A DNA stretch of 64,000 nucleotides from Nitrososphaerota archaeon. GTDB lineage: Archaea; Thermoproteota; Nitrososphaeria; Nitrososphaerales; JACQRY01. Location of the stretch: the NCBI GenBank assembly GCA_016184315.1, contig JACPCU010000017.1:32919-96918 (forward strand). The letters are read 5' to 3'. A model generated the notes under the pieces. The model saw nothing but the letters and a program-made list of their open reading frames with translations. It was not told the DNA's origin and did no database searches. The translations under genes and the position numbers were made by a program. Shown piece after piece: positions 1 through 8,871 of this stretch. Each line of letters starts with the position of its first letter. Position 1 is the first letter of the stretch.

Positions 1-2
1 CC

Positions 3-377
3 GGTAGACTCTTGGCACCACGTTTCTTTGAAGCGGATAAGTATCCTGACCGCCGGGCGCCCAGCTTCTGGACGACCTTTTCGTATCCTTTCTGGTTCAC
101 AGATCTCCTATCATCGCTGGATTCGCTTTCTTTGATAGGAGCGGACAAAAACGATGTTCAGATCAGAAGGGCACTGGGCTGGTTTCTTGCTCGGCAGCAA
201 CAGAGCGGACTATGGAAATTGCCATTGCTAAGAATGACAAGGGAAGAAGATCGGGACTCATGGATCAGCTTAGTCACATGCAGGGTTTTCAAGAGGCTCT
301 ATGGTGAAGACAACTCACCGAAAATTGGAAGATTTGTATTTACTTTCAAAGACCAGAATTTGGTTGTTAAACGATGA
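3..377 (+). CDS. C-terminal part of a prenyltransferase/terpene-cyclase-like repeat protein (5' end outside window)
   Basis: The frame is open to the left edge, so the gene begins upstream; a TTG at 12 is the first possible start but is probably internal. The visible 120 residues contain a run of aromatic residues (YPFWFTDLLSSLDSL) followed by ALGWFLARQQQSGLW, which resembles one helical repeat of the squalene cyclase/prenyltransferase alpha-barrel fold. Archaeal genomes carry many uncharacterised proteins of this kind. No catalytic motif is visible in this fragment, so substrate and activity cannot be assigned. Its stop overlaps the ATG of the next gene by four bases (ATGA), which suggests translational coupling with the winged-helix gene. 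Confidence 0.5.
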   Translation, partial: GRLLAPRFFEADKYPDRRAPSFWTTFSYPFWFTDLLSSLDSLSLIGADKNDVQIRRALGWFLARQQQSGLWKLPLLRMTREEDRDSWISLVTCRVFKRLYGEDNSPKIGRFVFTFKDQNLVVKR

Positions 378-1549
378 GCAGAATAGGCTTTGACATAGTC
401 AATAGGTTTCTTCTCCAAAAACAGCATCTAGCTGACGTATCACGATCTGACGATATTATCCAAATAGTCAAGGACATCTATGGTCTACATGCGACAAGCC
501 CAGCGACACCCTACCTCTCTCTATTCTCAAGGTGCAGAAGCTTTGCAAAAGAAAGATTGGATAAAGAACTCTATGTTAAGAGGACTCTAGGCAAGATCAG
601 GTGCGTACGGAAGACAATCTACATTATCCCAAGCGAGACGATTCCTATAGCATTTGCAGCTACGCGAAAGATGGTGGAGCTGAATTCAGAAAACTACGCG
701 ATGTTCCTAGGTGTTACTCAAAAACAGTATGAAGAGATTTCGAAGAGAATTCTAAGTATTCTTAAGCGCGGCGGAATGTCGGCGGAAGAAATCAAGAAAC
801 ACTTGAAAACGAAGACCAATGTCTCTCCAATTGTCAACCTTATGTGCGACCAAGGGTTGTTGATACGCGGACCTCCGAAGGCAGGGTGGAAAAGTAACAT
901 CCACATCTACTGTCTTTTCCATGACTATTATCCGGACATAGATTTGAACGCAGTGGATGAGTCAGAAGCAAGGAAGTTAACAGTAAGACAATACGTTTCT
1001 TCTTTTGGACCGGCAACGGAAAATGACGTTGCGTGGTGGACTGTCCTCCCAAGAGGCATAGTAAGACAGATTCTCAGGGAACTTCAAGAAACAACAACCT
1101 CCATCGAAATCAAGGATATGAACGACGGTTATTTCGTTCTGTCTTCAGACAAAGCACCACTGGCATCTTTACGGGTTCCCAAAGAGCATACGGTGAATCT
1201 GTTGCCAAGCCTTGACCCTTATCTTATGGGATACAAGGATCGTGAACGTTATCTTGACCTAAAGTACTACACTTTCGTATTTGACCGAGGCGGCAACGCG
1301 ACATCATCCATTCTCCTCGATGGGCGAGTAATCGGGGTCTGGGACTTCGAGGAACCATTTGTCAAAATATTCCTATTCAACAACGATGGCGGCGCAGAAG
1401 TGTTAAGAGAAATCCGTTCCTCAGCGAAAAAGGTCGGAAGCTTCATCTCGGGAGAGGAAGTGACCATAAAAACGTGTGACTCCATGTTGCCATTAACGCA
1501 ACGAACCATGGGCGGCGCGATGTCACCCCTAAAGGAAAACATTGACTAA
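374..1549 (+). CDS. Winged-helix DNA-binding protein of the AlkZ/YcaQ (HTH_42) family
   Basis: A 391-residue protein with the family's typical opening: IVNRFLLQKQHL, then DIVKDIYGLHATSPATPYLSLFSR, which matches the start of the tandem winged-helix fold of AlkZ-like DNA glycosylases (pfam06224). Bacterial AlkZ excises alkylated bases and unhooks interstrand crosslinks, with the catalytic Gln-x-Gln in the middle of the protein. I do not see that motif clearly here, so a glycosylase activity is only possible. The length fits the family (about 350-400 residues). The start overlaps the stop of the preceding gene by four bases, and cofC follows after about 55 bases on the same strand. Confidence 0.75.
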   Translation: MSRIGFDIVNRFLLQKQHLADVSRSDDIIQIVKDIYGLHATSPATPYLSLFSRCRSFAKERLDKELYVKRTLGKIRCVRKTIYIIPSETIPIAFAATRKMVELNSENYAMFLGVTQKQYEEISKRILSILKRGGMSAEEIKKHLKTKTNVSPIVNLMCDQGLLIRGPPKAGWKSNIHIYCLFHDYYPDIDLNAVDESEARKLTVRQYVSSFGPATENDVAWWTVLPRGIVRQILRELQETTTSIEIKDMNDGYFVLSSDKAPLASLRVPKEHTVNLLPSLDPYLMGYKDRERYLDLKYYTFVFDRGGNATSSILLDGRVIGVWDFEEPFVKIFLFNNDGGAEVLREIRSSAKKVGSFISGEEVTIKTCDSMLPLTQRTMGGAMSPLKENID

Positions 1550-1605
1550 TCACAAGCGATTTATCTCCACTTTCTCGACCCGTGCTGCGAGCTGATGCAT
1601 ACACT

Positions 1606-2316
1606 ATGCCCAAAGGGCTATATGTGATCATCCCAGTCAAATCCCTAACCAAGACCAAGACACGGCTATCGAGCATCATCAAGCCAACCCAGAGGAGAAC
1701 CCTCAACCTCCTCACACTGAAACACGTAATGCAAACCATAGTAGATTCAGAACAAGTCGAAGGTACAATAGTCGTCTCCCCAGACCCAGCAGTCAAACTC
1801 ATCTGCCGACAACACGGCGCCATCTTCCTCCAAGAAAAGAGTAACCGAGGAGTTAACGCGGCCGTAGCCAAGGGAGTGGATTACTGCAAAGCTCAAGGAG
1901 CCGCAGCATCCTTGGTAATCCCCTCAGACCTCCCTTCAATCACCACCGAAGACATAGCTGCTCTCGCTAAGATCGCGGAAGAACCCAGAGTAGTGGTCAT
2001 CACGCCCTCCATGAGGCTGGACGGAACCAACATATTATTGAGAAAACCGGCGGACATTATCAAAACCTTTTACGACCAGAACAGCTTCCCCGCCCACCTG
2101 CAAGAAGCCAAGAAGACAGGCGCGAAACTACTCCTCTATCTCTCCAAAACAGTCATGCTCGACCTAGACACAGGAGGCGACATCGCCCTCTTCCTAGAAG
2201 AGCAATCACAAACAGAGGCACACACATATCTATCCTCGGTGATGAAGAACGCCACCCAGAAAAATCCCAGCGTATCCCACATAAAAAATCAAGCAATCAT
2301 CCTACAAGTACAATAA
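1606..2316 (+). CDS. cofC: 2-phospho-L-lactate guanylyltransferase (coenzyme F420 biosynthesis)
   Basis: CofC activates a phospho-C3 acid with GTP to make the dinucleotide donor for F420-0 synthesis in the cytoplasm. The N-terminus YVIIPVKSLTKTKTRLSSI is the nucleotide-binding start of the CofC/MobA-like fold. The protein also has NRGVNAAVAKGVDYC, the acidic IPSDLPSIT motif, and RLDGTNILLRKP, all family hallmarks. The ATG at 1606 (MPKGLYVII) gives 236 residues and places the motif at the usual distance from the start; a GTG at 1582 would add eight residues. The gene indicates that the host makes F420, as many archaea do. No other cof gene is in the window. Confidence 0.9.
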   Translation: MPKGLYVIIPVKSLTKTKTRLSSIIKPTQRRTLNLLTLKHVMQTIVDSEQVEGTIVVSPDPAVKLICRQHGAIFLQEKSNRGVNAAVAKGVDYCKAQGAAASLVIPSDLPSITTEDIAALAKIAEEPRVVVITPSMRLDGTNILLRKPADIIKTFYDQNSFPAHLQEAKKTGAKLLLYLSKTVMLDLDTGGDIALFLEEQSQTEAHTYLSSVMKNATQKNPSVSHIKNQAIILQVQ

Positions 2317-2509
2317 GAATTCGAGCGCACCCTCGGGCACTGACGTACTCTCAATCTTTCTGTCCTATTCAACAAGGGTTTTGCAGAGCTCTAACAGCGG
2401 ATGGAATACGGTCAATCCATATGCTTCATGATTTCTTCTAGGAGCATCATAGAGGTTGCTGTAAACTACAGTAAGGGAGTAAAACGGTCCTTGTTTATTA
2501 TCATACGGG

Positions 2510-2812
2510 CTATGCGGTTACGACGAGCGCGCCTTTGGCGATCATGTCGGGGTGGCCGTAGCCGCAAGAGTTGGCACAGGTGATGTCGAAGCTGCCCGCT
2601 CTGTTAGCCCTAAACGTGACCTTATCGACATTCTTCTCCATTTCTATGAATTGTTTGACGCTGTCAGCCTTTCCACTATATTTGTTATGATCAACGTCTA
2701 TATTGAGACGATATCCCCTGATGTTGGCACTATGGTCTAGCCCCTCAGCCTTCTCCATCTCTTCCATGATCTCAGGGTCATTTGGCAAGAATCTTCCGAT
2801 GCCGGTTTTCAT
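2510..2812 (-). pseudogene. CuA-type cupredoxin domain, downstream half of a frameshifted membrane protein
   Basis: This reading frame holds the end of a cytochrome-oxidase-subunit-II-like domain: DHSANI, then CANSCGYGHPDM. That is the C-x3-C-x3-H-x2-M ligand spacing of the binuclear CuA site plus an upstream His. It continues the protein encoded just upstream (2823-3542). Moving the frame by one base near 2847-2850 joins IPAEG to FKEFHKQFEERTMKTGIGRF without a stop, so the ATG at 2812 is very probably internal. The joined product is about 340 residues: five membrane helices followed by the copper domain. No oxidase subunit I is in the window, so the redox partner is unknown. It is unclear whether this is a true mutation or a sequencing error. 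Confidence 0.7.
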
Positions 2813-2822
2813 GGTCCTCTCT

Positions 2823-3542
2823 TCAAACTGTTTGTGGAATTCTTTGAAGCCCTTCGGCGGGAATGGCGTAGAGAGTTACAATTCCTCCTTGTTTAGCTTG
2901 AATACGGTTTACCTCATGGAAGTTCTCGTCGTAGAACGCATACCCCCAGTGATAAGTTACAACATAGAATATGCTTCCAGCTTCCTGAGACAAATCTTCG
3001 GTTCCAAGCTGTGAACCAGAAAGGTAGATACCTGCAAGGATGGGCGAAGCAACAGCGATGATAAAGATGATATGAAACAATCTCTTGGAAGCCGAAGAGA
3101 AACGATTTTCCGCTTTTAGTGCCCCATCATCGATAACACCTGCTCTTCTAAGAACAAAGGCACCGTAAGATGAAAGTGTTTGAATGAAAGAAAAGGCGGT
3201 GAAAGTAACTAGGTAAGCTAGTTCTGGAATTGTCGACAATGGTTCTTCGAAGGCAGCCTCAAAGTCAGGATCACCTATGGAGCGGAGTAGCAGAATGATA
3301 CCTAAGAAAAGAGAGCCGCCAAGAGCCCATCTACTTCTCTTTAGGCTAAGTGGAATCAACATTATGGAGAATCCGAGGAAAACAGCGTCTGCAATGACTA
3401 CTTCACTAGGAGTTGAACCGTCCCCAGAGACCAGACCATATGTCAGCAAGAAGGCATTGATGACAAGAGCACTTGTGAGCCATCTGAACGAATTTCTGTA
3501 GATCTTCCTTGCTCGGTAGGTAACGTTACTCAAGTCTTTCAC
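2823..3542 (-). pseudogene. Membrane half of the frameshifted CuA-cupredoxin protein
   Basis: The 239-residue frame has about five hydrophobic helices (around residues 18-38, 48-66, 72-90, 107-132 and 153-172). These are followed by FYVVTYHWGYAFYDE, equivalent to the aromatic strand at the start of the COX2 cupredoxin domain. The frame then runs off into LQRIPQTV and stops at 2823, while the other frame continues smoothly into the CuA ligands (2510-2812). The start at 3542 lies inside the end of the MMPL exporter gene (which ends at 3526), so the two were probably cotranscribed. The architecture, a multi-helix anchor fused to CuA without a heme-copper catalytic subunit nearby, is unusual. It may deliver electrons or handle copper; that is inference. 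Confidence 0.65.
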
Positions 3543-4185
3543 CCTCTTTGCTTAACCTCACTATTCCTCCTAGGCTCCGAGGTCGGAGTAATGATGGCAT
3601 CCACCAATTCCAGTTTCCTAGCAAGCGCATAGAAGCTGGCACCAGTAGCACTCGAATGAGAGTAGCGTCAAGAAGAACTGCTACTGACATTCCTAATCCC
3701 AACTCCTTCATCAAAACAAAACTTGACAAGACAAAGGAGCCGAAGATGGTAACCATGACCAGTGCAGCGCTGGTTACGATGCGACCAGTATGCTCTAATC
3801 CAATAACTACACTTTGCTGATTATCCCTAGTTTCCTCATATGCTTCCCGCATCCTAGACAGCAAGAATATTTCGTAGTCCATGCTTAGCCCGAAGAGGAT
3901 ACAGAAGAGGGTGACTGGAATCATTGAGCTTATGGCGCCCGGCGGAGTGAAGCCCAGCCAACTTGCACCGTAGCCATCTTGGAATACCAATACAAGTACG
4001 CCGTAGCTAGCCAGCACCGAAAGTCCGTTCATCAGTATCGCTTTCACTGGTAACACCACTGAACGAAGCAACACGGTCATGACGATGAAGGTCATCGCTA
4101 GCACCAAGCCAATGACCAATGGGAAACGTCCATACAGTTCTTGCTCCATATCTAAGCTGCTTGCGGTAGCACCGCCGATCATCAA
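3526..4185 (-). pseudogene. MMPL/RND-family exporter, C-terminal part after an in-frame stop
   Basis: This segment is in the same frame as the 559-residue segment upstream (4201-5880), separated only by a TGA stop and the codons for PTGTTL. It begins with MIGGATASSLDMEQELYGRFP, which in intact MMPL proteins sits at the end of the second periplasmic loop. The remaining six-helix bundle follows, including GLSMDYEIFLLSRMREAYEE, the second copy of the DYxxFLLSR motif. Together the halves make about 785 residues, the normal size of an archaeal MMPL transporter. Readthrough, a real nonsense mutation or a sequencing error are all possible. The CuA protein gene starts inside the 3' end. Confidence 0.75.
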
Positions 4186-4200
4186 AGTGGTACCTGTCGG

Positions 4201-5880
4201 TCAGTTGATAGTAGTGATGATCTCTTTCCGAATGGTTTCTACCAGCTCTCGTGCCTCAAGTGAATCTGGATCCACTGATGGGACGACCTGCAGCAACGTG
4301 GTTTTACCCGCCTTAGCAATTAGTGGTAATACTGCTGGCGCGACCTGAGGAGCGCGAGAAGGGTCAAAGCCGCCTCTATAGAGCGACTGGTAGTTCTCCA
4401 AATTTGCACGAGGGTCAAAGCTGACCAAGCTTTCCACACGCGCTACACGCGAATCCCTCTGCAATGTTTGTGTTAGCGTATAGAGATCAGCTATGATCTT
4501 GTCGTTCCACAGACCGCTTGTCCTCCCTGTATCTACGATGACGTTGATTGGCGACATTTCGCCGGGACTGAAACTCTGTGTCAAAGCTTCAAACGCCTCT
4601 CGCGATTCAGCCTCGCTCGGCAACAATGTAGCTCCGGGAGCGAGAGTATTCATCCGCAGCGAGGGAGTTGCAAGTAGACCCAGAATCACGACCACAGCCA
4701 CTAGAAAAGTCACTGGGTGCCGCATGACGTTTTCCGCCCAGCGTTGCCAAAAGCCGGTTGTTCTTGCACGCTTTCTGTTCATTCTCAAGGAGAGGAAGCG
4801 GGGCGCGTTGACTCTTTCACCTAATAAGACGAGCAGCGCTGGGAGAAGAGTGAGAGCAGAGACGACAGATACGGTCACGACAAGTATGCCTCCTAATCCG
4901 ACAGAGCGAAGTATCATCAAGTTAGGTACAAGCAGAGCTGAGAGCCCGATGGCTACAGTACCGCCGGAGAAAGCTATTGCTCGCCCTGCTCTAGCTACCG
5001 TGCGTACCACTGCCTCCTCCTTACTTCGCCCCGAGGCTAGCTCCTCGCGGAAACGACTAACCATGAATAGGCAGTAATCAATACCTACTCCAAGACCCAG
5101 CATAGGCACTATGTTTTGGATAAAGCTGGAGAGCTCCATGTTCTGTCCCAAGATAAAAGCAATGCCCATGACGACTACAATGGAACTGACCCCAACAAGC
5201 AAAGGTAAACCTGCAGCCACCAAGGCACCAAAGACGAAGATGAGTGTCAGCAGAGTGATCGGCAATCCGATTTGTTCAGCCTTGGGTAAGTCTTCGGCTG
5301 CGACTCTAGCCAAATCATAAGCCACCGCCGGTCCACCGGTGACCTGAATCGTCAATTGGCTCGACAGTTCTGCCCTACGCCCGATCTCACGTACCTTAGG
5401 CACCAAGTCTCGAGCTTTATCGGCATCCGAAGTCGCGAGCGGTACGACTGCGAAACTGGTGTGTTTGTCACGGCTTGTAAAGAGTGGGTTGCCAGTATTA
5501 TAGGCAGTTAGGACACGGGAAGTAATATCGGATTGAATGATAAGTTCTCTGGCCAAGACTTCAACGGCCGTTCGGTACTCGGGCTGGTCTACGGTCAGAT
5601 CAGCGCTTTTGAATACAAGGAGTATGGTGTGGGCTGGTTGCCCGGTGAACTCGTTGCGGATCGATTCGGCTGCTCGGGCTGACTCACTATCTGGGACCTC
5701 AAACCCACCACTCTTGAGGACAGCAGGAAGACCGGTAGCAGCAATGCTGGCAAGAATTAGCACGACCAACCAAAGGCTTAGAACACTTTTGGGATGGCGA
5801 ACTATCCATCGAGCAAGCCAACCAAATATGTGTCCTGTGTCATTGTCTCCTTTTGAATCTGGTGCATTCAATGGCTTCAC
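4201..5880 (-). CDS. MMPL/RND-family exporter, N-terminal part (truncated by TGA)
   Basis: MMPL proteins are proton-driven exporters of lipids or drugs in the cytoplasmic membrane. The 559 residues include helix 1 (VLSLWLVVLILASIAATGL), the first periplasmic domain, helices 2-6 with VGIDYCLFMVSRFREEL (the DYxxFxxSR signature), a second TM start (FLVAVVVILGLLATP), and most of the second periplasmic domain. Translation ends at the TGA at 4201-4203, exactly where homologous proteins continue. The same frame then resumes with the missing helices (3526-4185). The gene is divergent from a TrmB-type regulator, with a 20-bp palindrome in the shared promoter region, suggesting ligand-controlled expression. 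Confidence 0.85.
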   Translation of the reverse strand: MKPLNAPDSKGDNDTGHIFGWLARWIVRHPKSVLSLWLVVLILASIAATGLPAVLKSGGFEVPDSESARAAESIRNEFTGQPAHTILLVFKSADLTVDQPEYRTAVEVLARELIIQSDITSRVLTAYNTGNPLFTSRDKHTSFAVVPLATSDADKARDLVPKVREIGRRAELSSQLTIQVTGGPAVAYDLARVAAEDLPKAEQIGLPITLLTLIFVFGALVAAGLPLLVGVSSIVVVMGIAFILGQNMELSSFIQNIVPMLGLGVGIDYCLFMVSRFREELASGRSKEEAVVRTVARAGRAIAFSGGTVAIGLSALLVPNLMILRSVGLGGILVVTVSVVSALTLLPALLVLLGERVNAPRFLSLRMNRKRARTTGFWQRWAENVMRHPVTFLVAVVVILGLLATPSLRMNTLAPGATLLPSEAESREAFEALTQSFSPGEMSPINVIVDTGRTSGLWNDKIIADLYTLTQTLQRDSRVARVESLVSFDPRANLENYQSLYRGGFDPSRAPQVAPAVLPLIAKAGKTTLLQVVPSVDPDSLEARELVETIRKEIITTIN

Positions 5881-5979
5881 ACGCCCATAGCGCGAGCTGT
5901 TTGCGATCTGTTCTTGAGCTGAATCATTCTCGTCTTACTTCTGAACCGCCGTTGTAGCATGACGTGCTTAAAGATATTT

Positions 5980-5999
5980 TGTTACTGGAGCGAGTAACA
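5980..5999. promoter_or_regulatory. Candidate TrmB-type operator: 7-bp inverted repeat with 6-bp spacer
   Basis: TGTTACT-GGAGCG-AGTAACA is a perfect 7/7 inverted repeat between the divergent MMPL exporter and TrmB-family genes. The inner TACT...AGTA half-sites match the half-sites described for TrmB at maltose/trehalose operons, although the spacer there is shorter. An AT-rich TATA-like stretch (TTAAAGATATTTT) lies immediately upstream of it relative to the regulator gene. A protein bound here could block the regulator's own promoter and that of the exporter. Confidence 0.5.
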
Positions 6000-6032
6000 T
6001 TTATCTACATACCACTTCAATCAACGACAGTC

Positions 6033-6791
6033 TTGAGCCAAATAGACGAACGGCTTCTAGAACTATTGCAGAAACTCGGAATGAGAGAGTATGATGCTAA
6101 GGTCTACCTAACTCTGGTTCGAAGCGGCAAGACCACTGTTTCTGACATATACAGCGTGACGGGGATGCCGAGAAACAGGATCTACGATACGCTAGAAGAC
6201 CTTCAGAGAAGAGGCTTCATAGAAACGCGACAAGGCCGTCCGATGATATATCAGGCAGTTCCCCCTGAAATCGTCATCAAAAGGATCAAAGAAGAATGGA
6301 TACAGGCCATCGACGGTGCAGCTTCTGAGTCCCTGCAACGCTTCAAGAAACTCTACGTTGAGAAAAGCGAGGAAAAGTTTTCCGAATTCGAGTTCTGGTC
6401 CATCAAGAGCATAAGCGGACTGCTCGACAGAGCATCTGAGGTCATAAGGCGCGCAAGAACCTTTGTCTTAGTCGAAGGACATTCAGAGAGTTTTCTTGGG
6501 AGTCTTACATCGCCATTGGACATCGCCCATCGGAGAGGCATAGACATCTACGTGGTCGCATCGCAACCAATCCAAGATGAGCACCTATTAGACAGCCTAA
6601 AACACGTGGGCACCGTCAAGCTAGTCAAAGAATCTCTTTTCAATCATGTCATCAGTGATGATGAGGCTGTCTTCTTACTATCGCAGGAGTCAGACGCGAT
6701 CCGCGAAGGAGTATATGCACGAGCACCTTTCTTGATTCAAGCGTTCGCGACGATGTTGATGGAAAAGTTTGGCTTGGTGGCTAAACGCTAG
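6033..6791 (+). CDS. TrmB-family transcriptional regulator
   Basis: The N-terminal winged helix is clear: LLELLQKLGMREYDAKVYLTLVRSGKTTVSDIYSVTGMPRNRIYDTLEDLQRRGFIE. It is followed by a coiled-coil linker and a phospholipase-D-like regulatory domain (about residues 120-250) typical of TrmB proteins, which bind sugars or other effectors. I chose the TTG at 6033 (MSQIDERLL) because the family normally starts right before this helix and because the candidate operator at 5980-5999 would otherwise lie in the coding region. A GTG at 5964 would add 23 residues. Its divergent neighbour is the MMPL exporter, the probable target. The effector cannot be read from sequence. Confidence 0.88.
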   Translation: MSQIDERLLELLQKLGMREYDAKVYLTLVRSGKTTVSDIYSVTGMPRNRIYDTLEDLQRRGFIETRQGRPMIYQAVPPEIVIKRIKEEWIQAIDGAASESLQRFKKLYVEKSEEKFSEFEFWSIKSISGLLDRASEVIRRARTFVLVEGHSESFLGSLTSPLDIAHRRGIDIYVVASQPIQDEHLLDSLKHVGTVKLVKESLFNHVISDDEAVFLLSQESDAIREGVYARAPFLIQAFATMLMEKFGLVAKR

Positions 6792-7266
6792 ATTAGAATT
6801 GAGGCTAGCAATATTTCTTCGAAGCAAGACTACATCAAGTCCCATAAATATGATACTCCACTTTTGAGACCGAGCCCAGCACCGGAAGTGGTTTTCCACA
6901 TGAAGCTTTGCTTAGTCGTCTAAGGATAGGATTATTATGTCGTGGCACAAATAGGATTACTAGTCTGGCACATTCGCAATCGCAAAAAGGATCTTGAAAT
7001 TCATATTTGAAGGGAGTCTCGGCACCGCTCAACTAAGTTTTCACAGAATGCATAGCTGAATAAACCACCGGAACAATTCCAAACAAAACCCAAGGCGTTT
7101 AAAAATCAAACACAGAGTCCAACTTGGCATCCAAACCCACAGTAGTACCACCCCCGTCAATTAATAATCTGCAAAAATCTATCAAATTTTTTCTTCAAAA
7201 CACAAGCAGGAAAAACGACAGATTGCAACCTTAAATAGCAACCCACGCCGATAAAACAACCACCAA
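6792..7266. other. 475-bp intergenic region
   Basis: No gene can be supported here; frames on both strands are short and unlike known proteins. The right end is A-rich and carries the promoter of the 7267 gene. Confidence 0.5.
7231..7238 (+). promoter_or_regulatory. TATA box of the 7267 gene
   Basis: TTAAATAG lies about 30 bases before the ATG at 7267, the usual archaeal spacing for a transcript with almost no leader. Confidence 0.45.
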
Positions 7267-7560
7267 ATGGCATCATGGTACACAAGCGACGAGGAGATGA
7301 AAGCCAAAGTTGGCCAACTTCTCTACAACTTGTACCTGACCGACAGACTCAAAGCTGAAGTATTGGAGAAACTATACTCCAAAAACCAGATCAGCCTAAG
7401 AATAGACTTGGGCAAAGACCGAGACGGAAAAGACATCATCATGGACATCCTTATCAGCAGAATCACACCCCAAGTCAAAGCCATGAAAGAAGACGAAGGC
7501 GTCCCTGAGCCCGCGCAGAGCGACAAGGCAAGCGAAGGCTCAGTCCAACCCACAAGCTAA
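7267..7560 (+). CDS. Small conserved-looking hypothetical protein
   Basis: A 97-residue acidic protein with no family I recognise. It is predicted mostly helical (DEEMKAKVGQLLYNLYLTDRLKAEVLEKLY), followed by a short strand-rich segment (ISLRIDLGKDRDGKDIIMDILISR) and a disordered, charged tail ending in VQPTS. There is no signal peptide or membrane helix. The TATA-like TTAAATAG upstream supports the ATG start. The next gene, an EVE/PUA-like protein, follows after 33 bases on the same strand. Confidence 0.65.
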   Translation: MASWYTSDEEMKAKVGQLLYNLYLTDRLKAEVLEKLYSKNQISLRIDLGKDRDGKDIIMDILISRITPQVKAMKEDEGVPEPAQSDKASEGSVQPTS

Positions 7561-7593
7561 CATACCAGTGTCACCTGAGACACCAGTGAGTCT

Positions 7594-8103
7594 TTGACCG
7601 AACCCCAGCTCTGGAAGATAACCCCCGGCTATCCCAGCGGCCAATATTGGTCCGAATTTCAAGTCCAGAAAGCAGTCGCCATGCCTCACGGCGAAGTCGG
7701 GGACCTCAGAGAAATGTCGTCAATAGCAGATCTGGAGAAGAAATGCGCCAAGGCACTGCTCTCCATAGGACCTGGGAGAACCATTTCAACTCAGCTCTGG
7801 GAGTTTGCTAAGCAAGTGAAACTAGAAGACATCATGATTGCTTCAAAAGCGGGGTTAATCCTCGGAGCGGGCAGAGTCATACGTGAATATTACTTTGATT
7901 CTTCACTTGCAAATATCTTCCAAGACAGTAGCATCATGCCTCACCGCTTGGGTGTAGACTGGACCAAGATCTTCGGAGCGGGTGTAAACACAAGAAGCAT
8001 CGACCAAAGAGCCTTCAGAAGCCTCTTCTTCCCACAAGACATTATTCATGAAATAACAGATCAGGAAGCGAAAAGAAAGATCGCCGAGCTGGTCTCGCTG
8101 TAG
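7594..8103 (+). CDS. EVE/PUA-like domain protein
   Basis: The N-terminus LWKITPGYPSGQYWSEFQVQKAVAMPHGEVGDLREM and the later GAGRVIREYYFDSS...MPHRLGVDW follow the pattern of EVE/PUA-related domains (usually W.I.PG......W..F...G..AI....GDL, then G.G.V...Y.Y...HRR.V.W). These beta-barrel domains bind modified bases in DNA or RNA and occur alone or fused to restriction nucleases. Here the domain stands alone in 169 residues. The start is a TTG at 7594; no better start is present. The match is by motif only and the bound modification is unknown. Confidence 0.5.
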   Translation: MTEPQLWKITPGYPSGQYWSEFQVQKAVAMPHGEVGDLREMSSIADLEKKCAKALLSIGPGRTISTQLWEFAKQVKLEDIMIASKAGLILGAGRVIREYYFDSSLANIFQDSSIMPHRLGVDWTKIFGAGVNTRSIDQRAFRSLFFPQDIIHEITDQEAKRKIAELVSL

Positions 8104-8169
8104 CAAGCATTTGCGCTCAGCAAACTCAAATAGATCAAGCCATGCAAGCACAGAGAGAGCGATCCTGCT

Positions 8170-8838
8170 ATGCGTATCACTTGGTATGGACATGCATGCT
8201 TCCTCTACCAGATAGGCGGTAAGCGGATACTGGTCGACCCCTTCCTGAAGGACAATCCTTCTGCTCCTATAGGTCCTCAGGAGATTAGGAGCGCGAACAT
8301 AGTTTTGGTGACTCACGACCACTTTGACCATCTCGGAGACGCAGTGGACATACTGAAGAGGACGGGCGCATCATCTGTGGCGGTCTATGAGCTTGCCAGC
8401 TGGTTCGAGAAACAGGGTGTCAAAACAGTAATAGGCGCAAATGTGGGCGGCACAGTAAGGTTAGGCGAAATCTCTGTTTCATTAGTACCCGCAATCCACT
8501 CCTGTGAAAACGGGGTTCCCGTGGGTTACGTGATCACAGACGGCAAGGAAAACGTCTACCATGCAGGTGACACATCGTACTTCGCTGAAATGGAGTTCAT
8601 TGGCAGACACTACAAGCCCAAGGTCGCCTGCATGCCTATCGGAGGACTCTTCACCATGGATGTAGGCCAAGCCATCGAAGCCGCATCGGCAATCAAACCC
8701 AGGTACTTCATCCCCATGCACTACAATACATGGGACCCCATCAGGGTTCAAGGTAAAGATCTTCAGAGATTAGTCCGAGCCGTCAAGAAGCCGTGTAAAG
8801 TCAGAGTCATGAAGCCCGGTGAAACAGCAGAACTATAG
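8170..8838 (+). CDS. UPF0173-family metal-dependent hydrolase (metallo-beta-lactamase fold)
   Basis: The protein starts MRITWYGHACFLYQIGGKRILVDPFL, the signature of the UPF0173 group. It contains THDHFDHLGDA (the HxHxDH metal motif), IHSCENGVPVGYVI, YHAGDTSYFAEM and MHYNTWDPI, which supply the remaining histidine and aspartate ligands of a binuclear zinc site. At 222 residues it is full length. Members are widespread in archaea and bacteria and generally of unknown substrate; some hydrolyse N-acyl compounds in vitro. It lies downstream of the EVE-like gene with 66 bases between. Confidence 0.88.
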   Translation: MRITWYGHACFLYQIGGKRILVDPFLKDNPSAPIGPQEIRSANIVLVTHDHFDHLGDAVDILKRTGASSVAVYELASWFEKQGVKTVIGANVGGTVRLGEISVSLVPAIHSCENGVPVGYVITDGKENVYHAGDTSYFAEMEFIGRHYKPKVACMPIGGLFTMDVGQAIEAASAIKPRYFIPMHYNTWDPIRVQGKDLQRLVRAVKKPCKVRVMKPGETAEL

Positions 8839-8871
8839 CAATCATGTTTTACACCAGATCTGTCTGGGCAT

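Noticed and set aside
4201..4203. Selenocysteine recoding of the TGA in the MMPL gene
   Set aside because: MMPL proteins do not use selenocysteine at this position and no SECIS-like element was noticed; mutation or sequence error is simpler.
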